A stretch of 47,351 nucleotides of DNA from an uncultured Neomegalonema sp. (GTDB lineage Bacteria > Pseudomonadota > Alphaproteobacteria > Rhodobacterales > Rhodobacteraceae): assembly GCA_937928005.1 (NCBI GenBank), contig CALFVD010000137.1, positions 1 through 47,351 on the forward strand, read 5' to 3'. The first letter of the stretch is position 1; the number at the start of each line of letters is the position of its first letter. The position numbers and the translations under genes were made by a program. Below the pieces are notes generated by a model that saw only the letters and a list, made by a program, of their open reading frames with translations, was not told where the DNA came from and did no database searches. Below, piece after piece: positions 1-9,816 of this stretch.

Positions 1-30
1 CCCAAACCGCCCCAGCCCGATCACCGACAT
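1..30 (-). CDS. IS4-family transposase, N-terminal 10 codons only (runs off the left edge)
   Basis: On the minus strand a GGAGGGAG ribosome binding site lies three bases before an ATG at 30-28. It opens MSVIGLGRFG and runs off the window. The right-hand copy continues to GDRRLE, which resembles the N-terminal 'FGD+RL' segment of IS4/Tn5-type transposases. Nothing can be said about the rest of the gene. Confidence 0.6.
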   Translation of the reverse strand, partial: MSVIGLGRFG

Positions 31-119
31 CGCTCCCTCCATCCATATAAAGACAGGCACAAGGAGAATCAGGATGAAACCCCGGTTTCAATACAAAACC
101 AGATGTGTGCATGTAGTAG
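1..119 (-). mobile_element. 5' end of an IS4-family (IS50-like) insertion sequence, left copy, partial
   Basis: The first 120 bases are the exact reverse complement of 47215-47334, so this is one of two oppositely oriented copies of the same element, cut off by the window edge. The outer end, read inward from 119, starts CTACTACATGCACACATCT. Its last eight bases equal those of the Tn5/IS50 mosaic end and about 12 of 19 positions match overall. A leader of about 70 bases follows, then a transposase start on the minus strand. The family call rests on this end and on the longer transposase start seen in the right copy. Confidence 0.75.
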
Positions 120-124
120 GACCC

Positions 125-176
125 GATCCGGGGCCTCCTTCAAGCCTCGTACCCTTTTGCAAGGAGGCCCCGGGTC
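125..176. repeat. GC-rich hairpin next to the IS end
   Basis: Arms 125-140 and 161-176 pair over 16 positions. The core GGGGCCTCCTT / AAGGAGGCCCC is perfect, one outer pair is a wobble, and the loop is 20 bases. The outer arm carries ATCCGGGG, the same word found in the palindromes at 341-360 and 47153-47216. No T-run follows on either strand, so it looks like a palindromic intergenic repeat rather than a terminator. Confidence 0.6.
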
Positions 177-292
177 TTCGCCCGGGGCAGCGGTGAAAAG
201 TGTCGTCGATCTCCACCCATGGTATAAATTGCCTCCCGTGCATCAATGGATGTGCCCCGACTTCTATGAAATTGCCCGCCATAACCACCCCA

Positions 293-325
293 TAAACAAA
301 AACCCCGCCAAAGATGACGGGGTTT
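293..325 (-). terminator. Rho-independent terminator of groESL
   Basis: AAACCCCG (300-307) pairs with CGGGGTTT (318-325) around a 10-base loop. On the minus strand the hairpin is followed by TTTTTGTTT. It lies about 75 bases beyond the groEL stop codon, as expected for the end of the groESL transcript. Confidence 0.75.
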
Positions 326-340
326 ATCGGTCCTTTGGAA

Positions 341-360
341 CGCCCCGGATATCCGGGGCG
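341..360. repeat. Perfect 20-base palindrome
   Basis: CGCCCCGGATATCCGGGGCG is fully self-complementary. It lies between the groEL stop and its terminator, and shares CCCCGGAT/ATCCGGGG with the palindromes next to both IS copies. Short CCCCGGA..TCCGGGG palindromes are common between genes in alphaproteobacteria. Confidence 0.65.
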
Positions 361-400
361 GCCTGTCTTTAATTGCGAAGAGCCAATAAGGGCTAAGCCC

Positions 401-2062
<1,662 letters not shown>

Positions 2063-2191
2063 TCAGTAGAATTTCGTTGGTCGGCGATATCGGGTCAGAG
2101 CCTGAATGATTTGCGATGCTACCGGGCATGGATTGCCTCTAGCGTGGGCGTTTTCATGCGCGCGATAATTATCAATCGCATTTCATTTCAA

Positions 2192-2479
2192 TCAGGCGAG
2201 GACGCCCATGATGTCGCTCTCTTTCATAATCAGCAGGTCTTCGCCGTCGATCTTGACTTCCGTGCCGGACCATTTGCCGAACAGGATGCGGTCGCCCGCT
2301 TTTACGTCGAGTGCGATCCGATCACCGTCATCATCGCGTGCGCCTTCGCCCACGGAAACAACTTCACCTTCCTGCGGCTTTTCTTTTGCCGTCTCGGGAA
2401 TGATCAGGCCGCCAGCGGTTTTCTCGTCGCTTTCAACGCGGCGCACGAGTACACGGTCGTGCAGGGGACGGAATTCCAT
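2192..2479 (-). CDS. groES: Co-chaperonin GroES (10 kDa)
   Basis: The heptameric GroES lid caps GroEL and closes the folding chamber. The 95-residue protein opens [15 protein letters not shown] and contains the mobile-loop region [10 protein letters not shown] and the conserved [24 protein letters not shown]. The start at 2479 is chosen because it gives the family's normal N-terminus and has AAGGAG nine bases upstream; an in-frame start 11 codons earlier would add non-conserved residues. It lies 144 bases before groEL in the same operon. Confidence 0.98.
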   Translation of the reverse strand: MEFRPLHDRVLVRRVESDEKTAGGLIIPETAKEKPQEGEVVSVGEGARDDDGDRIALDVKAGDRILFGKWSGTEVKIDGEDLLIMKESDIMGVLA

Positions 2480-2521
2480 TATGTCGCTCCTTGATATGGA
2501 ATAGTCTCTCAAACTCCTGCG

Positions 2522-2548
2522 TTAGCACTCTAGAATGATGAGTGCTAA
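2522..2548. promoter_or_regulatory. CIRCE operator (HrcA binding site) of groESL
   Basis: TTAGCACTC, nine bases, GAGTGCTAA: an exact match to the CIRCE consensus. It lies 42 bases upstream of the groES start, where the promoter should be. HrcA bound here represses groESL until heat stress. hrcA itself is not in the window. Confidence 0.97.
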
Positions 2549-2714
2549 CGGCTTAGACGAGGGACATATGAAAGTGCGTAGCGCCCGTCAAGGGATCGGC
2601 GCGGCCCGTATACGAAAAATTCACACTTTTCGCATTCCGGCACAGCGTTGCCACCCCGCCCTATCGCAGGCATAAGACACGCAGACCGATAGCAGCAGTA
2701 AAAATGGAGCCGAT

Positions 2715-3650
2715 ATGAAACCCGAAATCCTGATGATGGGTCCGATGATGCCGCATGTGGAGGCGGCATTGGACGAAGCGTATATTGTCCACCGGATTTT
2801 TCAGGCGGATGACGCGGATGCAATGCTGGCCGAGGCTGGGCCGCGCATCCGGGGGGTCGCAACCGATGGCGGCAAGGGAGCGAGCGACGATGTGATGGGG
2901 CGGCTACCTGCGCTAGAGGTTGTGTCGTGCTATGGCGTGGGGACGGATGCGATTGATCTGGACCATGCGCGCGGGCGGGGCGTTACGGTGACAAACACAC
3001 CCGATGTGCTGAATGACGACGTTGCGAATATGGCGGTTGCCTTCGTGCTGGCCACGAGCCGCACACTGGTCGCGAATGATATGTTCGTGCGGCAGGGCAA
3101 GTGGTTGGGCGGCAATCCACCGCTGGCACGGGCAATAAGGGGGCGTAAGGTTGGTATCTTGGGCTTGGGCCGGATCGGGAAAGATATCGCCGAAAAGCTG
3201 GGCGTGTTTGGCTGTGAGATTGCCTATAACGGGCGCAGCAAGCAGGACGTGGCTTTTGAGTATTTCGATGATCTGACGGAAATGGCGAGTGCGGTAGATT
3301 TCCTGATTGCGATCTGTCCCGGCGGACCATCGACGAACGGGATCGTTAATGCGGCGGTGCTGGAAGCATTGGGACCAGAGGGGACGTTTATCAACGTCGC
3401 GCGCGGCTCCGTGCATGACGAGGCGGCATTGGTCGCGGCTTTGGAGAGCGGTAAGCTTGGCTTTGCAGGGCTAGACGTGTTCGAGGCGGAACCGAAGGTG
3501 CCGGAAGCGTTGTTGAAGATGGATAATGTGATCCTACAACCGCATCAGGGCAGTGGCACCGTTGAGACTCGGCGGGCGATGGGTGATCTGGTGATCGAGA
3601 ATCTGCGCCTGCATTTTGCGGGTTCGCCCGTCAAAACGCCCGTAGGGTGA
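2715..3650 (+). CDS. D-isomer-specific 2-hydroxyacid dehydrogenase (hydroxypyruvate/glyoxylate reductase-like)
   Basis: NAD(P)-dependent reductase that interconverts a 2-keto acid and a D-2-hydroxy acid. The 311-residue protein has the family's two-domain plan, with the nucleotide motif GLGRIG near residue 150, the catalytic arginine in NVARGS near 230, the acidic residue in LDVFEAEP, and the catalytic histidine in QPHQGSGT near 275. The last motif usually reads PH-(x)-G-S, so the function appears intact. The start ATG follows GGAG in 'atggagccgat'. It ends three bases before the convergent SDR gene. The substrate cannot be fixed; hydroxypyruvate or glyoxylate are the commonest for this branch. 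Confidence 0.88.
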   Translation: MKPEILMMGPMMPHVEAALDEAYIVHRIFQADDADAMLAEAGPRIRGVATDGGKGASDDVMGRLPALEVVSCYGVGTDAIDLDHARGRGVTVTNTPDVLNDDVANMAVAFVLATSRTLVANDMFVRQGKWLGGNPPLARAIRGRKVGILGLGRIGKDIAEKLGVFGCEIAYNGRSKQDVAFEYFDDLTEMASAVDFLIAICPGGPSTNGIVNAAVLEALGPEGTFINVARGSVHDEAALVAALESGKLGFAGLDVFEAEPKVPEALLKMDNVILQPHQGSGTVETRRAMGDLVIENLRLHFAGSPVKTPVG

Positions 3651-3653
3651 GCG

Positions 3654-4388
3654 TCATGGCAGGCTGAGTTTGCTCATCCTGCCACCATCAACCGTCCAGA
3701 CCTGTCCGGTCACAAAGCTCGCCGCATCGGAGGCGAGCCATGCGACAAGGGCGGCAACCTCTTCTGGTTTGCCAGTGCGCCCGACCGGATGGATCGAGCT
3801 TATCTGCTCGCGGAAGGCCGCTGGGTCGCCGAGACTATCGATGAAAGCGGTGTTGAGGTCGGTGTCGATCCAGCCGGGTGCGACCGCGTTGCAGCGCACA
3901 CCATCTGACCCATGATCGACGGCGATGGCGCGGGTCAGGGCATGAAGACCACCCTTCGAGGCGCAATAGGCCGGGTGGCGGGGATTGGAGCCAATGCCCT
4001 CGATGGAGCCGATATTGACGATACTGCCGCCCTTGTCGATCAGGTAAGGAAGCGCGTGGCGGATCAACATGAAAGGCGCGGTCAGATTGACCTGAAGCGT
4101 ATCGGCCCAGTCCGCTGGAGAGGTTTCCAGCGCGGTTCCCTCGCGCATCAAGCCCGCATTATTGACGAGAATATCAAGGCGTCCGGCGCGGGCTATAACC
4201 TCTGCGATAGTGCGCTCTGGCGCCGTTGGGTCGAGGAAGTCTGCTTTGATCCAGTCGCGTGCGGTGTCTTCGCCGCGCTGAGCAGTGATAACCCGCGCGC
4301 CCATTTCTTCGAGAGCAACGGCGCAGGCTGCACCGATACCGCTACGCCCGCCGGTGACGAGGGCCACTTTACCCTGCAACGCGGTCAT
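3654..4388 (-). CDS. SDR-family NAD(P)-dependent oxidoreductase
   Basis: Classical short-chain dehydrogenase of 244 residues. It has the cofactor motif TGGRSGIG near 12-19, NNAG near 75, the catalytic serine in NIGSIEG and the Tyr-Lys pair in YCASK near 147-151. It ends with the usual [11 protein letters not shown]. Its ATG overlaps the stop of the next SDR upstream (ATGA at 4385-4388), so the two are translationally coupled. Such pairs often oxidise sugars, sugar acids or polyols, but the substrate is not visible from sequence. Confidence 0.88.
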   Translation of the reverse strand: MTALQGKVALVTGGRSGIGAACAVALEEMGARVITAQRGEDTARDWIKADFLDPTAPERTIAEVIARAGRLDILVNNAGLMREGTALETSPADWADTLQVNLTAPFMLIRHALPYLIDKGGSIVNIGSIEGIGSNPRHPAYCASKGGLHALTRAIAVDHGSDGVRCNAVAPGWIDTDLNTAFIDSLGDPAAFREQISSIHPVGRTGKPEEVAALVAWLASDAASFVTGQVWTVDGGRMSKLSLP

Positions 4389-5113
4389 TGCACGGACTTC
4401 CCGCCATTTGCCTCGATCAAAGCGCCGCAGAGATAGCGGGCTTGGTCGGAGGCGAGGAAGAGAATGACATCGGCGATATCTTTGGGTTCGGCGATACGGC
4501 CCAGCGGAACCGAGGCGTTGAGACTGTTGATGGCCGTGACCGGGTCAATGCCGCGTGTGGCAAAACCAGTGCGCAGCATGGGGGTGTTTACCTCGTTTGG
4601 GCAGACGGCATTAACGCGGATATTCTGGTGCGCATGGTCGATACCGAGGCATTGGGTCAGCGAAGCGATGGCGGCTTTTGACATGACGTAGATGGGATGG
4701 TTCGGGCCGGGATGCACGCCCCAGCAAGAGGCGACATTGACGATGGCCCCGCCGCCCGCTTCGGCCATGATGGGGATCGCGGTGCGGCAAAGACGGAACG
4801 GAGCCTCGACATTGATCGCCATGGAGCGGGCGAAATCGTCGTCGGTAGCGTCGGTGATCTTACCGCGCGTGATGATTCCGGCATTATTGATGAGGATATC
4901 AAGACCGCCCATAGCCGCGTGCGCCCGTTCCGGTAGGGAATCGCAGAATACGGGGTCAGTCAGGTCGCCAGAGATTGTGTGATCTCCAGCGGTTTTTGCC
5001 CGGTCGGTGCCGGTCACGATTGCCCCCGCATCGCGCAGACGGGCGACGACCGCGCCGCCGATACCACCCGCAGCACCCGTCACAAGGGCGCGCTTGCCCG
5101 TTAAATCCGCCAT
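4385..5113 (-). CDS. SDR-family NAD(P)-dependent oxidoreductase
   Basis: First gene of the two-SDR operon, 242 residues from the chosen start. Visible motifs are TGAAGGIG (cofactor), NNAG, the catalytic serine in VASCWG and YVMSK (Tyr-Lys). The ATG at 5113 is preferred because GGAG lies eight bases before it and the protein then opens [13 protein letters not shown] as in relatives; a TTG six codons earlier also gives an open frame. It is about as different from its downstream partner as unrelated SDRs are, so the pair is not a recent duplication. The substrate is unknown. Confidence 0.87.
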   Translation of the reverse strand: MADLTGKRALVTGAAGGIGGAVVARLRDAGAIVTGTDRAKTAGDHTISGDLTDPVFCDSLPERAHAAMGGLDILINNAGIITRGKITDATDDDFARSMAINVEAPFRLCRTAIPIMAEAGGGAIVNVASCWGVHPGPNHPIYVMSKAAIASLTQCLGIDHAHQNIRVNAVCPNEVNTPMLRTGFATRGIDPVTAINSLNASVPLGRIAEPKDIADVILFLASDQARYLCGALIEANGGKSVQ

Positions 5114-5175
5114 ATCGTCTCCATGATTCAACTACCGGATCAGGCCATGGCGATGCATCAAGCACTATGCAGAGG

Positions 5176-5197
5176 GCGACATGTGGATGTCGCTTTT
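5176..5197 (+). promoter_or_regulatory. Short hairpin with T-tail in the leader of the M24 gene
   Basis: GCGACAT (5176-5182) and ATGTCGC (5187-5193) form a perfect seven-base-pair stem with loop GTGG, followed by TTTT. No plus-strand gene ends just before it, so it would act in the leader of the gene starting at 5274, as an attenuator or chance terminator-like hairpin. Weak evidence. Confidence 0.3.
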
Positions 5198-5273
5198 AGT
5201 GTGTCGTAAATGGGCTGGAGCGTCCTGAGGCGTGGTGTAATTGTGGTGCCCTTATTCTCCTAAGAGGTCGCTC

Positions 5274-6422
5274 ATGCCGCTTCATTTTGATACCGCCGAA
5301 TTCACGGCCCGTCTTGCAAAAGCGCAATCTGCGCTGGCCGCCGCTGATCTTGATGCGATTTTGTTGTTTGCGCCTGAAAGTCACCTGCGGCTGACGGGGT
5401 ATGACACGTTCGGCTTTGCGATGTTTCAATGTATGGTGCTGGGGGCAGATGGGCGGGTTGACCTGTTGACCCGTGCGCCGGACCTACGTCAGGCACGCCA
5501 TACATCGGTACTGGGCGAAGACCAGATTCACATCTGGACGGAAGTCGAAGCGGCAACCCCGGCTCAGGATTTGGCAAGATTGCTGGCGGCACGAGGATTG
5601 AGCGGCAAGCGGATCGGGTGGGAGACGCAGACAGCGGGTCTGACAACGTGGAATGGTGACATGGTGCGGGCCGTGATCCCAAACCTGATTGAAGCGTCAG
5701 ATGTACTGCGCGCGTGTCGCCGGGTAAAATCACCCGCCGAAATTGCCATGCACCGCCGCGCCGCCGCGTTGTCGGATGATGCGCTGGATGCGGCCATAGA
5801 AACGACGCAGGCAGGTGCTTTCGAGGGCGATATCCTTGCGGCGATGCAAGGCGCGGTCTTCAAGGGCGGCGGGGATTATGCCGGAAACGAGTTCATTATC
5901 GGGTCTGGCCCCGGTGCCTTGCTGTGTCGGTACTATTCAGGTCGTCGTCATCTGGATGCGCAAGATCAACTGACGCTCGAATGGTCCGGGTCTTACGCGC
6001 GCTACCATGCGGCGATGATGCGTACATTGGTCATTGGAAAGGCGAGTGACGCACAAAAACACATGCATGCCGCCGCCATCGAGGCGCTAGAAGCTTGTGA
6101 GGCCGCAATCCGGCCCGGCGATCCGATGGGCAATGTATTCGATGCCCATGCGCGAGTGTTCGACAAGCACGGGCTGAACCATGCGCGATTACAGGCCTGC
6201 GGCTATGGTATGGGGGCGGTATATAACCCGATCTGGGTTGATTTTCCGATGTTCTACGAGGGCAATCCGTTGCTGATGCAGGCGGGACAGGTGTTTTTTC
6301 TGCATATGATCCTGATGGATTCAGATGCGGGGTTAGCGATGTGCTGGGGACATTCGGTGCTCGTCACCGATACGGGGGTCGAGCGGCTATCGCGGTCGCC
6401 GCTCGATATGGTGACGCTGTGA
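5274..6422 (+). CDS. M24-family (creatinase/ectoine-hydrolase-like) hydrolase
   Basis: A 382-residue protein with the creatinase N-terminal domain (about 1-145) followed by a pita-bread M24 domain. The metal-binding residues of true aminopeptidases are replaced: the usual Asp...Asp segment reads EWSGSYARYHAAMMRT, the His loop reads ACGYGMGAVYNP, and the late Glu region reads VFFLHMILMD. This pattern is that of metal-independent relatives such as creatinase and the ectoine hydrolase DoeA. It probably cleaves a C-N bond in a small solute rather than a peptide. The ATG at 5274 follows AAGAGGT; an earlier in-frame start would add 11 unconserved residues. No ectoine genes are adjacent. Confidence 0.8.
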   Translation: MPLHFDTAEFTARLAKAQSALAAADLDAILLFAPESHLRLTGYDTFGFAMFQCMVLGADGRVDLLTRAPDLRQARHTSVLGEDQIHIWTEVEAATPAQDLARLLAARGLSGKRIGWETQTAGLTTWNGDMVRAVIPNLIEASDVLRACRRVKSPAEIAMHRRAAALSDDALDAAIETTQAGAFEGDILAAMQGAVFKGGGDYAGNEFIIGSGPGALLCRYYSGRRHLDAQDQLTLEWSGSYARYHAAMMRTLVIGKASDAQKHMHAAAIEALEACEAAIRPGDPMGNVFDAHARVFDKHGLNHARLQACGYGMGAVYNPIWVDFPMFYEGNPLLMQAGQVFFLHMILMDSDAGLAMCWGHSVLVTDTGVERLSRSPLDMVTL

Positions 6423-6513
6423 GCGTGCAGTCACGCCCGACGCCTTGGTGAAATTCTGGGCTTTGTTGTTGACGGCCTTGATCCGTCTGCCGTCACTGCC
6501 AGAAATGTCTGGG

Positions 6514-7695
6514 TCAATTACTGGACGCTTTTTCGATGTTTTTTGCGAATCGTTCAAACAGGTAGAAGCTGTCTTTTGGGCCGGGGCTGGCTTCTGGGTG
6601 GTATTGCACTGAGAAGACGGGTTTATCTGCCGCTCGCAGACCGCAATTCGAGCCATCGAACAGCGAGACATGGGTTTGTACAACACTATCGGGCAAGGTT
6701 GATTCATCGACGGTAAAGCCATGATTCATCGAGGTTATCTCGACTTTTCCTGTCTCCATATCCTTCACCGGATGGTTCGCGCCGTGATGGCCGAATTTCA
6801 TTTTTGCAGTCTTGCCACCCAATGCCATTGCGAGAAGCTGATGGCCAAGGCAGACGCCGAAGACGGGTAAATCTGCATCAATGAGTGTACGGATCGTTTC
6901 AACAGCGTATTCGCCAGTTGCCGCCGGGTCGCCGGGACCATTGGTCAGGAAGATGCCTTGCGGTTGAAGCGCAAGGATATCGGCGGCGGAAGCGTTGGCT
7001 GGAACAACCGTCACGTCACAGCCAACATCTGTCAGGCAGCGTAGGATATTGTGCTTTGCGCCGAAATCTATGGCGACGACCTTGTGTTTTGTTGTCGGGT
7101 TTTCGTTGTACCCTTCGGGCCATTCCCAACGCCCGGCATCCCAGTCGTATTGCTCGCCAGTCGTTACGTTGGCCGCAAGGTCGGCCCCCTCCAGACCGTT
7201 CCACCCACGCGCCGCTTCGATCAGCGCATCGGCGTCGATATTGCCATCAGGATCATGGCATAGCGCGGCATGGGGCATCCCGTGGGTGCGGATATGCCGG
7301 GTCAGCCGCCGCGTATCCACGCCCGCAATCCCGATGCGCCCGACGCCACGCATCCATTCATCCAGTGGCCCCATGCTGCGCCAGTTTGACGGGGCGGTCG
7401 GGTCCATCCGCGTGACCATGCCTAGCGCGACAGGCGAGCGCGTTTCGACATCCTCATCGTTCACGCCGGTATTGCCGATATGGGGAAAAGTGAAGGCGAC
7501 GATCTGGTCGGCATAGGAAGGGTCGGTCATCACCTCCTGATAGCCAGTCATGGCGGTATTGAAACATAGCTCACCGACCGTACGGCCCGCTGCGCCGAAT
7601 CCTCGACCCCAGAAAACCTGTCCGTCTGCTAAGGCGATGCAGGCCGTGAGGCGCGCGTTTTCGCGCAGGAAGGCGGGTTTTTCGGCGGCGGACAT
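6514..7695 (-). CDS. carA: Carbamoyl-phosphate synthase small subunit (glutamine amidotransferase)
   Basis: Hydrolyses glutamine and channels ammonia to CarB for carbamoyl phosphate, used for arginine and pyrimidine synthesis. The 393-residue protein has the small-subunit N-domain (FNTAMTGYQEVMTDPSY) and a class I amidotransferase domain with nucleophile Cys282 in GVCLGHQ and His366/Glu368 in YHPEASPGP. The start at 7695 gives the family N-terminus. The open frame continues 194 codons further upstream, but that part is antisense to the GatB/YqeY gene and is not protein-like. carB is not in the window. Confidence 0.97.
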   Translation of the reverse strand: MSAAEKPAFLRENARLTACIALADGQVFWGRGFGAAGRTVGELCFNTAMTGYQEVMTDPSYADQIVAFTFPHIGNTGVNDEDVETRSPVALGMVTRMDPTAPSNWRSMGPLDEWMRGVGRIGIAGVDTRRLTRHIRTHGMPHAALCHDPDGNIDADALIEAARGWNGLEGADLAANVTTGEQYDWDAGRWEWPEGYNENPTTKHKVVAIDFGAKHNILRCLTDVGCDVTVVPANASAADILALQPQGIFLTNGPGDPAATGEYAVETIRTLIDADLPVFGVCLGHQLLAMALGGKTAKMKFGHHGANHPVKDMETGKVEITSMNHGFTVDESTLPDSVVQTHVSLFDGSNCGLRAADKPVFSVQYHPEASPGPKDSFYLFERFAKNIEKASSN

Positions 7696-7804
7696 GGCGC
7701 GGCTCCTGATATCGGGGTCGCGCCGGGTTTTAGCGGAGGCTGCGTTATTTGCAAAGGTGGGTTTTGTATTCCCTTCGATATCGGGTAGGAGGAGCGCGAA
7801 ACCG

Positions 7805-8272
7805 ATGGAGATACCCATGCGCGAGCGCATCGACACCGCCTTCAAGACCGCCATGAAAGCACGCGATTCTGTGCGCCTGTCCACCTTGCGGTTGATCCGC
7901 GCGGCGATTACCGAGGCCGATATCGCCGGTCGCGGGGCCGAGGATGGCGGCGGCGTAGACGATGCGGCAATCATGGCCCTGTTGCAGAAGATGATCAAGC
8001 AACGCGAAGATTCCGCTGATCTGTACGAGACTGGTGGGCGCGTCGAGTTATGCGAGCGAGAGCGCGAGGAAATTGCGATTATCCGCGAGTTTTTGCCCAA
8101 ACCGATGAGCGACGAGGAAGTCGATAAGGCGGTGGCCGGGGCCATTTCGGAAACCGGCGCAGCATCGCTGAAGGATATGGGCGCGGTTATGGCGCATCTG
8201 CGTGCTGGGCATCTGGGCCGGATGGATTTTGGCATGGCGGGCAAGAAGGTCAAAGCCGCGCTTGCCGGATAA
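7805..8272 (+). CDS. GatB/YqeY domain-containing protein
   Basis: Small soluble all-helical protein of the YqeY family, related to the tRNA-binding tail of the GatB amidotransferase subunit. It has 155 residues from ATG 7805, with RERIDTAFKTAMKARDSVRLSTLRLI at the start (split here by convention: key residues Arg-Leu-Thr-Leu-Arg), the acidic/Arg-rich middle EREREEIAII, and the tail DMGAVMAHLRAGHLGRMD typical of the family. AGGAGG lies 12 bases before the chosen ATG; ATG 7817, four codons on, is an alternative. It is divergent from carA, an arrangement common in alphaproteobacteria. Molecular role not well defined. Confidence 0.88.
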   Translation: MEIPMRERIDTAFKTAMKARDSVRLSTLRLIRAAITEADIAGRGAEDGGGVDDAAIMALLQKMIKQREDSADLYETGGRVELCEREREEIAIIREFLPKPMSDEEVDKAVAGAISETGAASLKDMGAVMAHLRAGHLGRMDFGMAGKKVKAALAG

Positions 8273-8313
8273 GACAATTTTCACTGATCGTTAGCGCAGG
8301 ATAATCGAGCGTC

Positions 8314-9816
8314 ATGGCGAAAAAACCAAAGAAACCCCAACGCCCCAAGGCGATATTGCCGCGTGGCTTTAATGATAGCTTTGGCGAGGATGTGCTTGCT
8401 CGCCAGCGGATGCTCGCCCGTATCGCGGAAGTCTATCATCTCTATGGTTTCGATCCGTTGGAGACGCCCGCTATCGAGACGGTCGAGGCACTTGGTAAGT
8501 TTTTGCCCGATGTGGATCGTCCGATGGGCGGGGTGTTTGGGTTTCAAGACGATGACGAGGCTTGGATTGCCCTGCGTTACGATATGACCGCGCCGCTGGC
8601 TCGTGTGGCTGCGCAGTATAAGCAGGATTTGCCAAGCCCCTATCGCCGCTATGCGATGGGGCCGGTCTGGCGCAATGAGAAGCCGGGGCCGGGGCGGTTT
8701 CGGCAATTCTGGCAATGTGATGCGGATACGGTGGGCACCTCGACGGTGGCCGCCGATGCCGAGATTTGCGCTATGCTGGCCGATGCGTTGCAGGCCGCTG
8801 GGATTGCACGGGACGAGTTCAGCGTGCGGATCAATAACCGCAAGGTGCTGAACGGAATTCTTGAGCAAACTGGCCTTTTGCAGCCCGGTGGTGATGACGA
8901 TACGGGATTGGAGAACCGTCGGGGCATCACTTTGCGCGCCATCGACAAGCTTGATCGGTTGGGTGAGTCGGGTGTGCGTCTATTGCTGGGCGAGGGCCGC
9001 AAGGACGAGAGCGGAGACTTCACCAAAGGCGCGAATCTGTCGGATGAGCAGGCCGATATCATCATGGGATTCGTCAGTGCCGAGCGTGCGGATGGCGCGG
9101 CAACCTGTGCCCGCTTGCGCGAATTGGTCGGCACCTCCGAACAAGGACAAGAGGGGGTCGATGAACTTGAAACAATCGCTGAAATCCTTGAATCTCAAGG
9201 ATATTACGCCCCTCTCGCTAAGATTGATCCGTCTATCGTTCGCGGTCTCGACTATTACACTGGCCCCGTCTATGAGGCCGAATTGACCTTTGAGATTATC
9301 GATGAGAAGGGCGAGAAGCGGCAGTTTGGCTCGGTTGCGGGCGGTGGGCGCTACGATGATTTGGTCGGGCGATTCACAGGGCAACGCACGCCGGGGACCG
9401 GCGTTTCCATCGGCGTTGACCGTCTACTCGCCGCCCTTGCTGCTCGCAACGATGCGGAGGAGGAGAGGGCGCAAGGGCCGGTGGTCATCCTTGCCGCCGA
9501 GCGCGATCAGATGGCCGATTATCAGTTGCTTTGTGCCGAGTTGCGCAATGCTGGCATCCGCGCCGAAGTCTATATGGGCGGCGGCACGAATATGGGTAAG
9601 CAGTTGAAATATGCTGATAAACGCGCGGCCCCTGTCGCCGTTATCATCGGGTCGGAGGAACGCGAACGTGGGGTGGTTCAGATCAAGGATTTAGTTCTCG
9701 GCGCGCGTCTCGCTAGTGAGATCGAATCGAACGAGGAATGGAAGGCGCAGCCCGCTCAGCGGGAAGTCGCGCGGGGTGATGCGCTGGCCACGATTCGAGA
9801 GATTCTCGCGCCATGA
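8314..9816 (+). CDS. hisS: Histidine-tRNA ligase
   Basis: Class II synthetase charging tRNA-His. The 500-residue protein has [12 protein letters not shown] near 88, the motif-2 region [19 protein letters not shown], the histidine-specific [15 protein letters not shown] near 310, and a C-terminal anticodon-binding domain with [16 protein letters not shown]. It is longer than the roughly 420 residues of the E. coli enzyme because of inserts in the middle. The stop overlaps the start of hisZ (ATGA, 9813-9816), so the pair is coupled. Confidence 0.97.
   Translation: MAKKPKKPQRPKAILPRGFNDSFGEDVLARQRMLARIAEVYHLYGFDPLETPAIETVEALGKFLPDVDRPMGGVFGFQDDDEAWIALRYDMTAPLARVAAQYKQDLPSPYRRYAMGPVWRNEKPGPGRFRQFWQCDADTVGTSTVAADAEICAMLADALQAAGIARDEFSVRINNRKVLNGILEQTGLLQPGGDDDTGLENRRGITLRAIDKLDRLGESGVRLLLGEGRKDESGDFTKGANLSDEQADIIMGFVSAERADGAATCARLRELVGTSEQGQEGVDELETIAEILESQGYYAPLAKIDPSIVRGLDYYTGPVYEAELTFEIIDEKGEKRQFGSVAGGGRYDDLVGRFTGQRTPGTGVSIGVDRLLAALAARNDAEEERAQGPVVILAAERDQMADYQLLCAELRNAGIRAEVYMGGGTNMGKQLKYADKRAAPVAVIIGSEERERGVVQIKDLVLGARLASEIESNEEWKAQPAQREVARGDALATIREILAP

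Noticed and set aside
74..198. Small plus-strand frame with AAGGAGAA before its ATG, crossing the left IS end
   Set aside because: It reads from IS leader into a hairpin, has no family look, and the ribosome-binding-like sequence lies within the IS leader.
2569..2673. Short plus-strand frame between CIRCE and the hydroxyacid dehydrogenase
   Set aside because: About 34 basic residues without a convincing binding site or family; it lies in a promoter region.
7696..8277. N-terminal extension of carA over the GatB/YqeY gene
   Set aside because: The extension is antisense to a real gene, low-complexity Ser/Arg/Ala, and carA begins normally at 7695.
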